64,000 nucleotides of DNA from Chryseobacterium cheonjiense (lineage in GTDB: Bacteria; Bacteroidota; Bacteroidia; Flavobacteriales; Weeksellaceae), in the NCBI RefSeq assembly GCF_012927265.1, contig NZ_JABBGF010000001.1, positions 928,502 to 992,501 on the forward strand, written 5' to 3'. Below, piece by piece: positions 33,910 through 43,203 of the stretch. Position numbers and translations under genes: made by a program. The notes beneath the pieces are model-generated. The model was not told the DNA's origin and did not search any database. It was given only the letters and a program-made list of their open reading frames with translations. Each line of letters opens with the position of its first letter. The stretch's first letter is position 1.

Positions 33910-34362
33910 ATGAAAACACAAAGAATTGGCATTACGTTTTCGTCTTTCGACTTACTCCATGCCGGACATATTAAAATGCTTGAAGAGGCGAAAACTGTTT
34001 GTGACTACCTTATCGTGGGTCTGCAAATTGATCCTTCTCATGACCGTCCGAACAAAAATAAGCCTACACAAACTATTGTAGAGCGGTATATTCAGCTAAG
34101 AGCAGTAAATGCTGTGGATGAAATCATACCTTATTATACAGAACAGGATCTTGAAGATATTCTAAAATCATTTGTAATTGATGTAAGGATTATCGGTGAT
34201 GACTATATGGATAAGGATTTTACCGGTAAAAAATATTGTGAGGAAAAAGGTATTGAGATCTTTTACAACAAAAGAGACCATCGGTTTTCTTCCAGTGATT
34301 TGAGAAAAAGAATCTATGAAGCTGAAATGGAAAAAAATTCCAGAGCAGAAGCCGCAAAATAA
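33910..34362 (+). CDS. Cytidylyltransferase-family nucleotidyltransferase (TagD/RfaE-C type)
   Basis: 150 residues with the HxGH motif (H17-A-G-H20) at the end of the first helix, a middle ERYIQLRAVNAVDEIIPY segment and the RFSSSDLRKR stretch that corresponds to the ISSTxL/R motif. These enzymes couple CTP or ATP to glycerol-3-phosphate, heptose phosphates or similar compounds. The ending with an alanine-rich basic tail differs from TagD. Together with GalE and the aminotransferase it points to synthesis of a nucleotide-activated surface sugar; the exact substrate is not determined. Confidence 0.85.
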   Translation: MKTQRIGITFSSFDLLHAGHIKMLEEAKTVCDYLIVGLQIDPSHDRPNKNKPTQTIVERYIQLRAVNAVDEIIPYYTEQDLEDILKSFVIDVRIIGDDYMDKDFTGKKYCEEKGIEIFYNKRDHRFSSSDLRKRIYEAEMEKNSRAEAAK

Positions 34363-34396
34363 AAAAATCCCGAAAAATATTTTTCGGGATTTTTTT
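34363..34396. terminator. Bidirectional terminator
   Basis: AATCCCGAAAAA / TTTTTCGGGATT long stem with A tract left and T tract right, immediately after the nucleotidyltransferase stop and 14 bases before the stop of the convergent TonB receptor gene. Confidence 0.85.
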
Positions 34397-34409
34397 ATGT
34401 GTTTAGAGC

Positions 34410-36977
34410 TTACATTGGTCCGCCCTGCTGATCATCTCCGGTAGCGTTGGAGTTGATGTCTTTTTTGCGTTTTGGCTGCTCCACTTTTTCCCCCTGTTTA
34501 AATCTGTAGGTAAAGGAAAGAGCGAACTGTCGTGGTTGCCACTGCATGTAGGAATCTCTTATACTATTCACCGTATAAGTGGTAGATCTCATCGCTCTCG
34601 TATTAAAGATATCCTGAATATTGAAAGAGATGGTAGCATTACCATTCCATATTGTTTTCGATGCTCCGAAATTAATCGCATACATGTCTTTTCTATCCTG
34701 ATATGCTGTTTTTTGACCTCCTCTGTAGAAGCCCTGAACCTGTAAGCTGAATGTTTTGTCAACTTTTACTGTAGAAGTAAGCCGGGCTCTTGTTGAAAAT
34801 CCCTTTCCTTCAAAATTAGCAATGGCTTGGGTAGGGTTTCCATCAAAATCAAAAGTATCATAAGTAGTACTTCCTTTAGTATTATATCCGAATAAATCAA
34901 CATTTCCGAGGAATTTCAGCCAACTTGTTGCATCCCAATTAAAGTTTAGATCCAATCCGAATCGATCATCAGTACCAAGATTAATTGGTTTTGTATGAGA
35001 CTCAATAACTTTAGGAATAAGGATATTTCCATTCTCATCTTCAGCTAATTTGTTATATACTAACATTTTAGTGTCGTCGGTCTGGTGTCTGTAATATAAT
35101 GTAGGATTGATTGTAAATTTTTTCTTGGAAATACTATACCCGAATTCATAAGAATCAACATATGAAGGATTTAGATCAATATTACCGTCAAAAATATTCT
35201 GGTTATCGTTATAATTAGGGTTTGGAATCATGAAGAATGATCTTGGACGGTCAATTCTCCTTGTATAATTCAATAATAACTGATTATCTTTTGCAAATTC
35301 GTAGCTTAAATATACACTTGGAAAGAGATTGTTATAATTCTTTCTGGTATTTAAAGCAGGGCTTGTAGGAACTAAGTTTTTATAAAAAATATCAATATTT
35401 GAAATTTCATCTCTTAGACCTAATTGATATCCCAAGTTTCCGATTTTACTTTTAAACTGTACATAGAAAGCATTAAACATTTCCTTATATGTAGCATCAT
35501 AAGTATATGGTTTTAAGAAAGATAAAACAGGAGTGACTTTAGTACTTTGCTGTACGTCATTACTGTAATCGTTATTGTTGACATCTAAACGGTAACCAGC
35601 TTCAAGCTTAGAATTTTCACCAAGTGGAAGTTCATAATCAGCTTTGGCAATTATGGTTCTATTGATGGTGTTTTGATTGACAATATTTTTTAACTCAAAT
35701 AAACCGTCACGCGTCTGATCAATATCAGTATCATTATAAGAACGATTTCTCTGCAGGCTTAATGATAGTGATAAATTTTGTCCTTTATCGTCAAATTTAT
35801 GATCTAATCCAAAATCTCCTTGAAATGCAAGGTTGTTATTTGTACCTAAATTGATTCTACGGGAAGTACTGTTTGGAATTCTTAAGAAATCGTAGAAATA
35901 ATCAATATTTCCTACACTTTCATTATCGAATGTTCTTACCGTACCGGATGCATTCACAGAAGTTTTATCGGTAATATCATAAACGATTCCGGCAGAAGCA
36001 TTATAATTGATGTTCTTGCTATTGTTTTCGGAGTTTGTGTTTCTTTGTATCTGATCGTCATCACGCACTGCATTGCTGAAGTAATCATCATTTCTGCTGG
36101 TATTTTTAGATTCTCTGTATCCTCCGCCCCCATTCAGGAACCAGGTAAAGTTTCCTTTTCTCCAGCTTAAATTGGTATTCAGGTTAGTTTGTGGAAGGTA
36201 TCCTAATGTTCCAGTTATACTTCCGTTGAATCCTGTTTTCTTATTTTTCTTTAAAATAATATTTAAAATCCCTGCTGTTCCGCTTGCTTCAAATTTAGAA
36301 GAGGGGTTGGTAATGACTTCAATTCTCTCAATTTGATCAGCCGGAATACTCTGTAAAGCATTGGCGCCATCGTCAATTCCTAATAATGCAGATGGTTTAC
36401 CGTTAATCAAAAACCTTACATTAGAACTACCTCTCATTGAAACTGTTCCGTCGGTATCTACAGAAACTGAAGGGACATTGGACAGAACATCCTGGAGATT
36501 TCCTCCTTTGCTTACAATATCCTGAGAAGGATCATAGGTCCTCTTATCCAGCTCAACTTTATACGGTTTCGTAGAGGGTGCTGTAATAACAACTCCCTGA
36601 ATTTCTCCTGTTTTAATGTTGGTTGCACTGGTTTCCGGGTCGATAGAAAGCGCTCCGATATTTCCTGCCGCTGCAATCTGTTTTGTAACGACACTCTTTT
36701 TGTAATCGATTGCCTCAACAGTAATGTCATACTGTCCGGGAGTAAGGTCAAGCTTATATTGTCCTTTTTCATCGGTAAGAGCTGCATCGCTGAACTGTTT
36801 GTTTGCTTTATTACTGAATGTAACAGAAGCATAAGGAACGGGCTGGTTGTTCTTGCTGACGACTGATCCCGAAATACCTACCTTCTCCTGTGCAAAAGCC
36901 AAAGCTGCTGCCGAAAGTACAAAAGTAAGTCCTAAGGTTTTTTTTGTAAAAATGTTAATGATTTCCGTCTGATTCAT
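34410..36977 (-). CDS. TonB-dependent receptor (outer-membrane beta-barrel family, CarboxypepD-like N-domain)
   Basis: 855-residue outer-membrane protein. Signal peptide (to about 29, ALAFAQ), carboxypeptidase-regulatory-like beta domain (about 31-105: ISGSVVSKNNQPVPYASVTF), plug domain (about 130-240: VSKGGNLQDVLSNVPSVSVD, RGSSNVRFLINGKPSALLG), then a long barrel with alternating aromatic strands ending FALSFTYRFKQ. A short charged tail (KVEQPKRKKDINSN) follows the last strand. No SusD partner is adjacent, so it is not a typical SusC. The ligand is unknown. Confidence 0.9.
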   Translation of the reverse strand: MNQTEIINIFTKKTLGLTFVLSAAALAFAQEKVGISGSVVSKNNQPVPYASVTFSNKANKQFSDAALTDEKGQYKLDLTPGQYDITVEAIDYKKSVVTKQIAAAGNIGALSIDPETSATNIKTGEIQGVVITAPSTKPYKVELDKRTYDPSQDIVSKGGNLQDVLSNVPSVSVDTDGTVSMRGSSNVRFLINGKPSALLGIDDGANALQSIPADQIERIEVITNPSSKFEASGTAGILNIILKKNKKTGFNGSITGTLGYLPQTNLNTNLSWRKGNFTWFLNGGGGYRESKNTSRNDDYFSNAVRDDDQIQRNTNSENNSKNINYNASAGIVYDITDKTSVNASGTVRTFDNESVGNIDYFYDFLRIPNSTSRRINLGTNNNLAFQGDFGLDHKFDDKGQNLSLSLSLQRNRSYNDTDIDQTRDGLFELKNIVNQNTINRTIIAKADYELPLGENSKLEAGYRLDVNNNDYSNDVQQSTKVTPVLSFLKPYTYDATYKEMFNAFYVQFKSKIGNLGYQLGLRDEISNIDIFYKNLVPTSPALNTRKNYNNLFPSVYLSYEFAKDNQLLLNYTRRIDRPRSFFMIPNPNYNDNQNIFDGNIDLNPSYVDSYEFGYSISKKKFTINPTLYYRHQTDDTKMLVYNKLAEDENGNILIPKVIESHTKPINLGTDDRFGLDLNFNWDATSWLKFLGNVDLFGYNTKGSTTYDTFDFDGNPTQAIANFEGKGFSTRARLTSTVKVDKTFSLQVQGFYRGGQKTAYQDRKDMYAINFGASKTIWNGNATISFNIQDIFNTRAMRSTTYTVNSIRDSYMQWQPRQFALSFTYRFKQGEKVEQPKRKKDINSNATGDDQQGGPM

Positions 36978-37144
36978 AAGGTATTTTTTGTGTAAAATCG
37001 TGAAAGATTTCTCTTAATATTATGAAATTATCAATTGATTCTAACTTCAAATATTAAGCCTAATTTATTATTTGTAAATATATATGTCGCTTTAAAACGC
37101 GAAATGTTAATTATTAAATTGTTAAAAAAAGTTAATTATGATTA

Positions 37145-38170
37145 TTATTTTATGTTGTTAGAGTTTAGCCAGTCCTGATACGCTTTTGCGTTAATCGCAT
37201 GCTGCTCGGCACTTGCAGTGAACTTGTGGTATCCTAATCTTGCAGGATCGGCACACATAAAAATATAATCGTTTTTTTCAGCATTTAAAACTGCGTCAAC
37301 AGAATTTTTATCTACTACACAGATAGGCCCGGGAGGAATACCTTTATTGGCGTAAGTATTATAGGGAGATGGCGTAGATAAGTGTTTATAGAAAACCCTT
37401 TTAATGGGTCGTTGGAAATTAGTCTGTTTATTAATGGCATAAATTACCGTCGGGTCCGACTGTAATTTCATACCTTTTCTGTAGCGGTTAAGATAAAGCC
37501 CTGCAATCGTTTTCATTTCATCCTTTTTACCGCCGGATTCTTTATAAACAATAGAAGCTAATGCATAAATCTGTTCTCTTGTAAGCCCGGACTCCTGCTC
37601 TTTTGCTTTTCTTTCAGAATTCCAGAACTCGTTATACTGATCGTTAAACTTTTTGAAAAACTCTTCCGGTGTTACCGTCCAGAAAAAGTTATACGTATCG
37701 ATAAAGAAATATTTTTTAAGATCTTCTGCACTGTTATACCCTTTTTCAGCCGCAATGGTGTTCAGTCCTTTTACAAATTGTAAAGAATCAAGTTCCGTTT
37801 TTTTGGTTACTTTACCAAGCATCTGATAAACGTCTCCGAAATCACCGATTCTAAAGCTGTTCTCACTTTGGTTTCCCGCTTTAATCATATTCACGAGATG
37901 AGCATTTCCCAATCCTTTCTGAAAATGGTAGCGCCCGGGTTTGAAATATTTTTCCAGATCTTTTTCTTTGGCTACTGCTGCAAAGGCTTCTTTGCTATCC
38001 ACATATTTTGCGGCAGAATCTAAGATCTGTTTAAAGCCGGCATTATGGGGAATTAAAACATATCCGTCCTTTTTAATATTATTCCCGTAATATTTAGTAT
38101 AAAATCTAAAACCAAAAAATCCACCTATTACAAAAACAAGCAGGATAATGATGAGTATAGCTTTTTTCAT
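37145..38170 (-). CDS. mltG: Endolytic murein transglycosylase
   Basis: 341 residues with one N-terminal membrane span (4-24) and a periplasmic YceG domain. Diagnostic stretches are the catalytic-glutamate region ALASIVYKESGGKKDEM and the end motif SPYNTYANKGIPPGPICV. MltG cuts nascent glycan strands and helps end peptidoglycan polymerisation. It lies 20 bases after dapF on the same strand, linking it with a gene for a peptidoglycan precursor. Confidence 0.93.
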   Translation of the reverse strand: MKKAILIIILLVFVIGGFFGFRFYTKYYGNNIKKDGYVLIPHNAGFKQILDSAAKYVDSKEAFAAVAKEKDLEKYFKPGRYHFQKGLGNAHLVNMIKAGNQSENSFRIGDFGDVYQMLGKVTKKTELDSLQFVKGLNTIAAEKGYNSAEDLKKYFFIDTYNFFWTVTPEEFFKKFNDQYNEFWNSERKAKEQESGLTREQIYALASIVYKESGGKKDEMKTIAGLYLNRYRKGMKLQSDPTVIYAINKQTNFQRPIKRVFYKHLSTPSPYNTYANKGIPPGPICVVDKNSVDAVLNAEKNDYIFMCADPARLGYHKFTASAEQHAINAKAYQDWLNSNNIK

Positions 38171-38190
38171 GTATCGTTTGATTATATTTT

Positions 38191-38958
38191 TTATAAAAGG
38201 TCTGTTTTTCCCTTAAAAACTTGTTTTGCAGGACCTTCCAGCCAAATGTTTGTGAAAGAATTTCCGTTTTTTTCAGCATATACTTTAAGATTTCCTCCTA
38301 AAGTCTGTACATTCACGGAAATTAGATTGTTATTTTGGAGAAAAGTTAAAGCCGAAGCTGTAACTCCGGTACCACAGCTGTAGGTTTCGTCCTCAACACC
38401 TCGTTCATAGGTTCTTACAAATATTTCCCCATCATTAATTTTTTCCACGAAGTTCACATTGATTCCTTTTTCTTTGTAATTTTCAGAATTTCGGATTCCG
38501 CTTCCTTCTGCAAAAACATTATAATTAACGAGATCTTTAACATACTTGACGTAATGTGGCGAGCCGGTGTCCATCACAGTATCGCTGCCATCTTGAGAGA
38601 TGGTTTCCACATCATTCATTCTCAGTTTTACAATTCCGTTATGGATTTCCGCTTCATGCGCTCCGTCAATGGCTGTAAAGCTGCATTTACTTTCAAAAAT
38701 ATCAAGAAAAAAAGCAAATGCCACTGAGCAGCGGGCACCGTTTCCGCAAAAGCTTTTTGAGCCGTCTGAATTATAATAATCCACTTCAAAATCAAATCCC
38801 TCTGCCTTATTTATTTTAATCAGTCCATCTGCACCGATTCCGAAGCGGCGGTGACAAAGTTTCTGAATACTGGCAATTGAAAGATCATCCCATTCTCCCG
38901 AACGATTGTCAATCATTACGAAATCATTTCCTGTACCCTGATATTTGTAAAATTCCAT
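38191..38958 (-). CDS. dapF: Diaminopimelate epimerase
   Basis: 255-residue enzyme converting L,L- to meso-diaminopimelate for lysine and peptidoglycan. Both catalytic cysteines are present: C71 in SFCGNGARC and C195 in TYSCGTGVTAS, as well as the N-terminal KYQGTGNDFVMID. A TAATTTTG -7 element lies on the minus strand at 38988-38995. It is probably the first gene of a dapF-mltG unit. Confidence 0.95.
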   Translation of the reverse strand: MEFYKYQGTGNDFVMIDNRSGEWDDLSIASIQKLCHRRFGIGADGLIKINKAEGFDFEVDYYNSDGSKSFCGNGARCSVAFAFFLDIFESKCSFTAIDGAHEAEIHNGIVKLRMNDVETISQDGSDTVMDTGSPHYVKYVKDLVNYNVFAEGSGIRNSENYKEKGINVNFVEKINDGEIFVRTYERGVEDETYSCGTGVTASALTFLQNNNLISVNVQTLGGNLKVYAEKNGNSFTNIWLEGPAKQVFKGKTDLL

Positions 38959-39054
38959 GGAGCTGATATTTATATAAATTAAGCTGGCAAAATTACTACA
39001 ATTAAAATAAAAAACGAACAGTGTTAGCTGCCCGTTTTCTTATTTATAATCGTT

Positions 39055-39639
39055 TTATCTAAATCCGCCTCCATTGGTATTCCGATTGGTATTCGGCTGC
39101 GATGGAGCTTGCTGGGTTGTAGATCCTGAACTGTTCCTGAAACCACCGTTGTTAGAATTGCCCGAAGAGTTATTTCTGAAGCCTCCGCTGTTGCTTTGAG
39201 GTTTCTGCGTATTCTGCTGCTGGTTCCTGAAGCCGTTATTTGGTCTCTGGCTGTTATTCTGCTTGTTGCTGTTTCTGAAACTTCCGTTATTATTGGAAGT
39301 ACCGTCATTTACACCTCCTCTGAATCCGTTATTAGGCCTTGCAGAGGTTACTGTACCATCAGATCTTCTCTCAATATAAACTTTCCGTCTTGAATTATTA
39401 TAGTTCTGATAGTAGTACGGCATGCCGTTATCATAATAATAGTTCATATTGTTCCGGTAGTAATACCCATCGTTTCCCCAATATCCGTCGCCGCCATAAT
39501 AACCCTGAGGGGCGTAATAATATCCGTTATCATAGTACGGATCTCCATATGTACTTGCGTAAGGATCTGTATATGCTGTACACGATGCTAAGCTTGCTAT
39601 CGTTACAACGCTAAATGCTATTTTTAATAAATTTTTCAT
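39055..39639 (-). CDS. Low-complexity Q/N/G/Y-rich lipoprotein
   Basis: 194 residues. Type II signal peptide with lipobox LASC near residue 20, then a tyrosine/glycine/asparagine-rich section (about 23-85) and a C-terminal section with repeated NxGFR / NNGGFRN words (residues 102-194; six or more occurrences, including the final GGGFR). No globular domain is visible. Such disordered N/Q/G-rich tails can phase separate or make adhesive surface layers. The start overlaps the pnuC stop by four bases (ATGA), so it is co-translated with a vitamin transporter, a surprising pair. Confidence 0.7.
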   Translation of the reverse strand: MKNLLKIAFSVVTIASLASCTAYTDPYASTYGDPYYDNGYYYAPQGYYGGDGYWGNDGYYYRNNMNYYYDNGMPYYYQNYNNSRRKVYIERRSDGTVTSARPNNGFRGGVNDGTSNNNGSFRNSNKQNNSQRPNNGFRNQQQNTQKPQSNSGGFRNNSSGNSNNGGFRNSSGSTTQQAPSQPNTNRNTNGGGFR

Positions 39640-40310
39640 GACTTTTCTGACTTTTTTCTTAAACTTTCCTTCCAGGTAATATAGCCCTGGACTGCCATTA
39701 TAGTAAATACCAAATATTGAACCGAAGTGATACCGAGACCTTTATAAATCATCATCGGAATGCAGATAAAATCTCCAATGATCCAGAAGATCCAGTTTTC
39801 AATACGTCTTTTTGCCATAAACCACATTCCCACCAGAAATACGGAAGTGGTTACAACATCCAGCCAGTTGCCCCAATCCAGGTGGTACAAACCCAGACTG
39901 ACGTTTTCCATTGAAAAACTGTTGTCGATGTACGGTTTATAATAATACACTACAGTTACTAAGATTAAACTTAAGGCAAAAAGTAAAATCCCATACAGCC
40001 ATTCTTTTTTTGTAGCCCATGATACCTCCACATGAACATGGTCTTCCGAATTTTTTGCCCACAGAATCCATCCATAAATACTCATTACGGTATAATAAAC
40101 ATTAATCATGCAGTCGCCCAACAGCCCGAAATTGAAAAGAATGTATACATAAATCAATGTCGAAATAATACCGGTAGGATAGACCCAGATATTCTTTTTA
40201 ATGGAAAAATAAACGCTTAGAATTCCGAATACAGTAGCGAAGGCTTCAAGGAAAATCTGCAGGTTTGTGTAGGTTTCGTAGGGCTTTACGAAAAGCTCAT
40301 ATAGATTCAT
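39636..40310 (-). CDS. pnuC: PnuC-type nicotinamide riboside / vitamin transporter
   Basis: 224 residues starting at the Met at 40310 (MNLYELFVKPY), chosen over the Met ten residues upstream because it fits the family's normal N-terminus. About seven hydrophobic segments. Conserved PnuC stretches include EAFATVFGILSVYFSIKKNI, the tryptophan-rich YGWILW and the C-terminal WIIGDFICIPMMIYKG. PnuC proteins take up nicotinamide riboside or, in some Bacteroidota, thiamine. I saw no TPP riboswitch in the 165 bases upstream, which weakly favours nicotinamide riboside. Confidence 0.88.
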   Translation of the reverse strand: MNLYELFVKPYETYTNLQIFLEAFATVFGILSVYFSIKKNIWVYPTGIISTLIYVYILFNFGLLGDCMINVYYTVMSIYGWILWAKNSEDHVHVEVSWATKKEWLYGILLFALSLILVTVVYYYKPYIDNSFSMENVSLGLYHLDWGNWLDVVTTSVFLVGMWFMAKRRIENWIFWIIGDFICIPMMIYKGLGITSVQYLVFTIMAVQGYITWKESLRKKSEKS

Positions 40311-40475
40311 GAGATCAAAAATAAACAAAAAAAGGCACACTTTAAAATGATTTAAATAATATGAAAATCAGTTTTTTATCAGCCTTTTGGTAAAATAAAT
40401 GACGAAAATCTAGTAATAAACGTTAAGGTTTCTAAAATTTTTATATTTTCGTAAATCTTTAATAAATAATAAAAT

Positions 40476-41996
40476 ATGTCTAAAATTTGGACCAAGAAAC
40501 CGATGAGTGCTTTCGAAAACGATATGAAAAGCAGTCAGCTCAAAAGAGTACTCGGTAAATGGAGTCTTACGGCTATCGGGATCGGTGCTATCATTGGAGG
40601 AGGAATTTTCGTACTTACAGGTACCGGAGCCTATTATCATGCAGGACCTGCATTGGCTCTTTCCTTTATTATTGCAGGAATTGCTTGCGTGTTTGCAGCA
40701 TTATGTTATTCAGAATTTGCTTCTATTCTGCCTGTTGAAGGTTCAGCGTATGCGTATGCGTATGGAACGGTGGGTGAGATCTTTGCATGGATTATCGGTT
40801 GGGGGCTCATCCTCGAATATGCGATGGGATCTATGACGGTAGCAGTTTCCTGGTCGGGATATTTTAACAAGTTATTAAAAATGTTCGGTCTTCATCTTCC
40901 CGATTACCTTACCTCAGATCCTGCAAGTTATACTGGAGAAGGTTTTTCTATGAATCTGCCGGCTTTCCTTATTGTACTTTTTGTAATTTCTATCCTTATC
41001 AAAGGGACTAAAGAAGCGGCTAAGGCAAATAACCTTATCGTAATTATGAAGGTTTCTGCAGTTCTTTTCGTAATTATTGCGGGGGTATTCTTTATTAATA
41101 CAGATAACTGGGATCCTTTCATTCCTGCCGCTACGATGGTAAAAGAAGGGGAAAACCTGAAAGAAGCGTATGGTATTCAGGGGATTATTTCGGGAGCCGC
41201 TGCAATCTTCTTTGCTTATGTAGGATTCGATGCGGTTTCTACACAGGCGGGAGAGGCAATTAACCCTAAAAAAGATGTTCCTTTTGCAATCATTGTTTCT
41301 CTTTTGGTTTGTACAGGACTTTATATTCTTGTATCTCTTGTTTTAACGGGAATGATGCATTACTCGGACTTTAATCCGCAGGGAAAATATCCGGACGCTA
41401 TTAAAGCTCCTGTTGCTTATGCATTTGAAATCGCAGGACAAGGCTGGGCAGGGTATATCATTACCATTGCAGCAACAGTAGGTTTGATCTCCGTATTAAT
41501 GGTGATGATCATGGGGCAGTCAAGAATTTTCTTAGGAATGTCCAAAGACGGACTTATTCCTAAAATGTTCAGCGATGTGCACCCTATAAGAAAAACACCG
41601 GCAAAAAGTTTAATGCTGTTGGGAATCATCATTGCAACAGTAGCAGCATTTACACCGATCAGTAAATTGGCGGATATGACCAGCTTCGGTACTTTATTCG
41701 CGTTTACAATGGTTTGTGTGGCAGTGTGGATCTTAAGAAAGAAAGAGCCTAACATGCCAAGAACATTTAAAGTTCCTGCACTTCCTGTAATTGCTACTCT
41801 GGGAATCTGTATCAATATTTATCTGATCTGGAACCTTAGCCACGAGGCTAAATACCTTTCACTGGCATGGCTTGCTTTAGGGGTGATTATTTATTTCACT
41901 TATAGTCTCAGACACAGTAAACTTCATAAGGTGGGTTACGGCGAAACATTCAAAGCTGAACAGGAACCTCTACAAAAAACGGATCTGGATCTGTAA
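40476..41996 (+). CDS. APC-family amino acid permease
   Basis: 506 residues with about 12-13 spans. The N-terminal signature IGIGAIIGGGIFVLTGTGAY (transmembrane helix 1 with the substrate-binding break) and YAYAYGTVGEIFAWIIGWGLIL-like helix 3 match cationic-amino-acid-type transporters (CAT / YfnA group). The loop GFDAVSTQAGEAINPKKDVP is typical of the family. It is monocistronic, with a strong terminator at 42016. Confidence 0.92.
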   Translation: MSKIWTKKPMSAFENDMKSSQLKRVLGKWSLTAIGIGAIIGGGIFVLTGTGAYYHAGPALALSFIIAGIACVFAALCYSEFASILPVEGSAYAYAYGTVGEIFAWIIGWGLILEYAMGSMTVAVSWSGYFNKLLKMFGLHLPDYLTSDPASYTGEGFSMNLPAFLIVLFVISILIKGTKEAAKANNLIVIMKVSAVLFVIIAGVFFINTDNWDPFIPAATMVKEGENLKEAYGIQGIISGAAAIFFAYVGFDAVSTQAGEAINPKKDVPFAIIVSLLVCTGLYILVSLVLTGMMHYSDFNPQGKYPDAIKAPVAYAFEIAGQGWAGYIITIAATVGLISVLMVMIMGQSRIFLGMSKDGLIPKMFSDVHPIRKTPAKSLMLLGIIIATVAAFTPISKLADMTSFGTLFAFTMVCVAVWILRKKEPNMPRTFKVPALPVIATLGICINIYLIWNLSHEAKYLSLAWLALGVIIYFTYSLRHSKLHKVGYGETFKAEQEPLQKTDLDL

Positions 41997-42015
41997 AAAC
42001 AATATAATCAAATAA

Positions 42016-42040
42016 AATCCACAGAATTCTGTGGATTTTT
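42016..42040 (+). terminator. Terminator after the permease, overlapping the next promoter
   Basis: Perfect palindrome AATCCACAGAATTCTGTGGATT (11-base arms, 42016-42037) followed by TTTT. The T tract runs directly into the -7 element TATTTTTG (42041-42048) of the next gene. Confidence 0.85.
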
Positions 42041-42048
42041 TATTTTTG
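42041..42048 (+). promoter_or_regulatory. -7 element for the BNR-like gene inside the terminator tail
   Basis: TATTTTTG ends six bases before the ATG at 42055. The upstream half of the promoter coincides with the terminator hairpin of the permease. Confidence 0.5.
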
Positions 42049-42054
42049 TTATCT

Positions 42055-43077
42055 ATGAAAAAAATATTGCCATTTTTATTTTTATTCTTCGGAGTATTTG
42101 CATTCTCTCAGAAGATAGAAAGTTTTAAAACTATTTTAAATGATAAAATAAGCATCCGTGCTTTACAGGTCTATGACAACAAAATCTGGTACAGTGGTAC
42201 AGATTCGAAATTCGGATATGTTGATTTAAAAAATCCTGAAAATCAGAAACAGATCAGGTTATCTGAACAAAAACTGCAGTTTCGGGCGCTGGCTCAGGAT
42301 AAAAAATATTTTTATGCAATTAATATTGAGAGTCCTGCTTATTTTTTTAAAATTGATAAAAGAAGTTTGAAATATCAGATCGTTCATACCGATACCGCCA
42401 AAAATGCTTTTTATGATGCGCTTGCTTTTTCAGGAGAAAATGGCATTGCACTGGGCGATCCTTACGGGAAATGCATGAATATCGTAATAACAAGAAACAG
42501 CGGTAAAAGCTGGGAAAATTTGCCTTGTGAAACATCATTTGAAATAGGAGAGGGGGAAGCTGCCTTTGCTGCAAGCAATTCAAACGTTTTTATTCATAAT
42601 GAAGAGTTCTGGTTTGTGACAGGCGGCAAAAAATCGCGACAGTTTTATTCCTATAAAATGGGTGAAAAATTATACGGTAAAGAAGTGAACTTTGTTAATG
42701 GCAGTTCTTCAACAGGAATATATTCTTTGGATATTGATCCTGTATCCCGATTCGGTATTGTTGCAGGAGGAGATTACACCAAGCAGGAAGCCAACATCAA
42801 TAATATCGCCACAACCAATAGTGGTGGTGAAAGCTGGCAGATTCAGGCTTCCGGGGAAAACGTCGGTTACACAACGTGCGTTAAAATTAAGCCGGGCTCC
42901 CGAGGAAAAGAAATTATTTCTGTTGGAGATCAGCACATCAGTTATTCATCAGATTTCGGGAAAACGTGGAAAAAGATTTCTGATGAAAAGGGATTTTTCG
43001 TTTGCCAATGGATTGATAATAATACCGTTGTTTTTGCAGGAAAAGACAGAATTTCATTAATGAAAATTATATTCTGA
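42055..43077 (+). CDS. Secreted BNR/Ycf48-like beta-propeller protein
   Basis: 340 residues from the ATG at 42055, which starts a normal signal peptide (MKKILPFLFLFFGVFAFSQ); the GTG 24 bases upstream lies in the terminator/promoter and is rejected. The mature part has repeated Asp-box-like blades such as TRNSGKSWENL, TTNSGGESWQIQ and SSDFGKTWKKI, giving a probable sialidase-like or Ycf48-like propeller. Relatives are often named oxidoreductase or photosystem II stability-like without evidence; a ligand-binding or assembly-factor role is equally possible. Confidence 0.75.
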   Translation: MKKILPFLFLFFGVFAFSQKIESFKTILNDKISIRALQVYDNKIWYSGTDSKFGYVDLKNPENQKQIRLSEQKLQFRALAQDKKYFYAINIESPAYFFKIDKRSLKYQIVHTDTAKNAFYDALAFSGENGIALGDPYGKCMNIVITRNSGKSWENLPCETSFEIGEGEAAFAASNSNVFIHNEEFWFVTGGKKSRQFYSYKMGEKLYGKEVNFVNGSSSTGIYSLDIDPVSRFGIVAGGDYTKQEANINNIATTNSGGESWQIQASGENVGYTTCVKIKPGSRGKEIISVGDQHISYSSDFGKTWKKISDEKGFFVCQWIDNNTVVFAGKDRISLMKIIF

Positions 43078-43152
43078 AAGGTATTTAGATGGGTTACAAA
43101 TTTCTGAAAAAGGCCTAATATATTTCATGGTTAAAAATTCATCAGTTATGCG

Positions 43153-43160
43153 TAATTTTG
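43153..43160 (+). promoter_or_regulatory. -7 element upstream of hemN and its short leader ORF
   Basis: TAATTTTG, ending four bases before the ATG of a ten-codon ORF (43165) and 43 bases before hemN. Confidence 0.5.
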
Positions 43161-43164
43161 CAAT

Positions 43165-43197
43165 ATGAAACTTGCTGAAAGTTTATTAAAATTTTAA
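43165..43197 (+). CDS. Possible 10-residue leader peptide of hemN
   Basis: MKLAESLLKF then TAA, six bases before the hemN ATG. Its ATG lies at the predicted transcription start, as in other leaderless starts in this window. It could couple translation to hemN or act as a leader peptide. Very short and not supported by homology. Confidence 0.25.
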   Translation: MKLAESLLKF

Positions 43198-43203
43198 ATC
43201 AAA

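Noticed and set aside
39024..39614. Overlapping reading frames on both strands at the Q/N-rich lipoprotein
   Set aside because: They result from the low-complexity sequence of the real gene, which has a signal peptide and overlap with pnuC.
42031..42054. GTG start for the BNR-like gene
   Set aside because: It lies in the terminator/promoter region; the ATG at 42055 opens the signal peptide.
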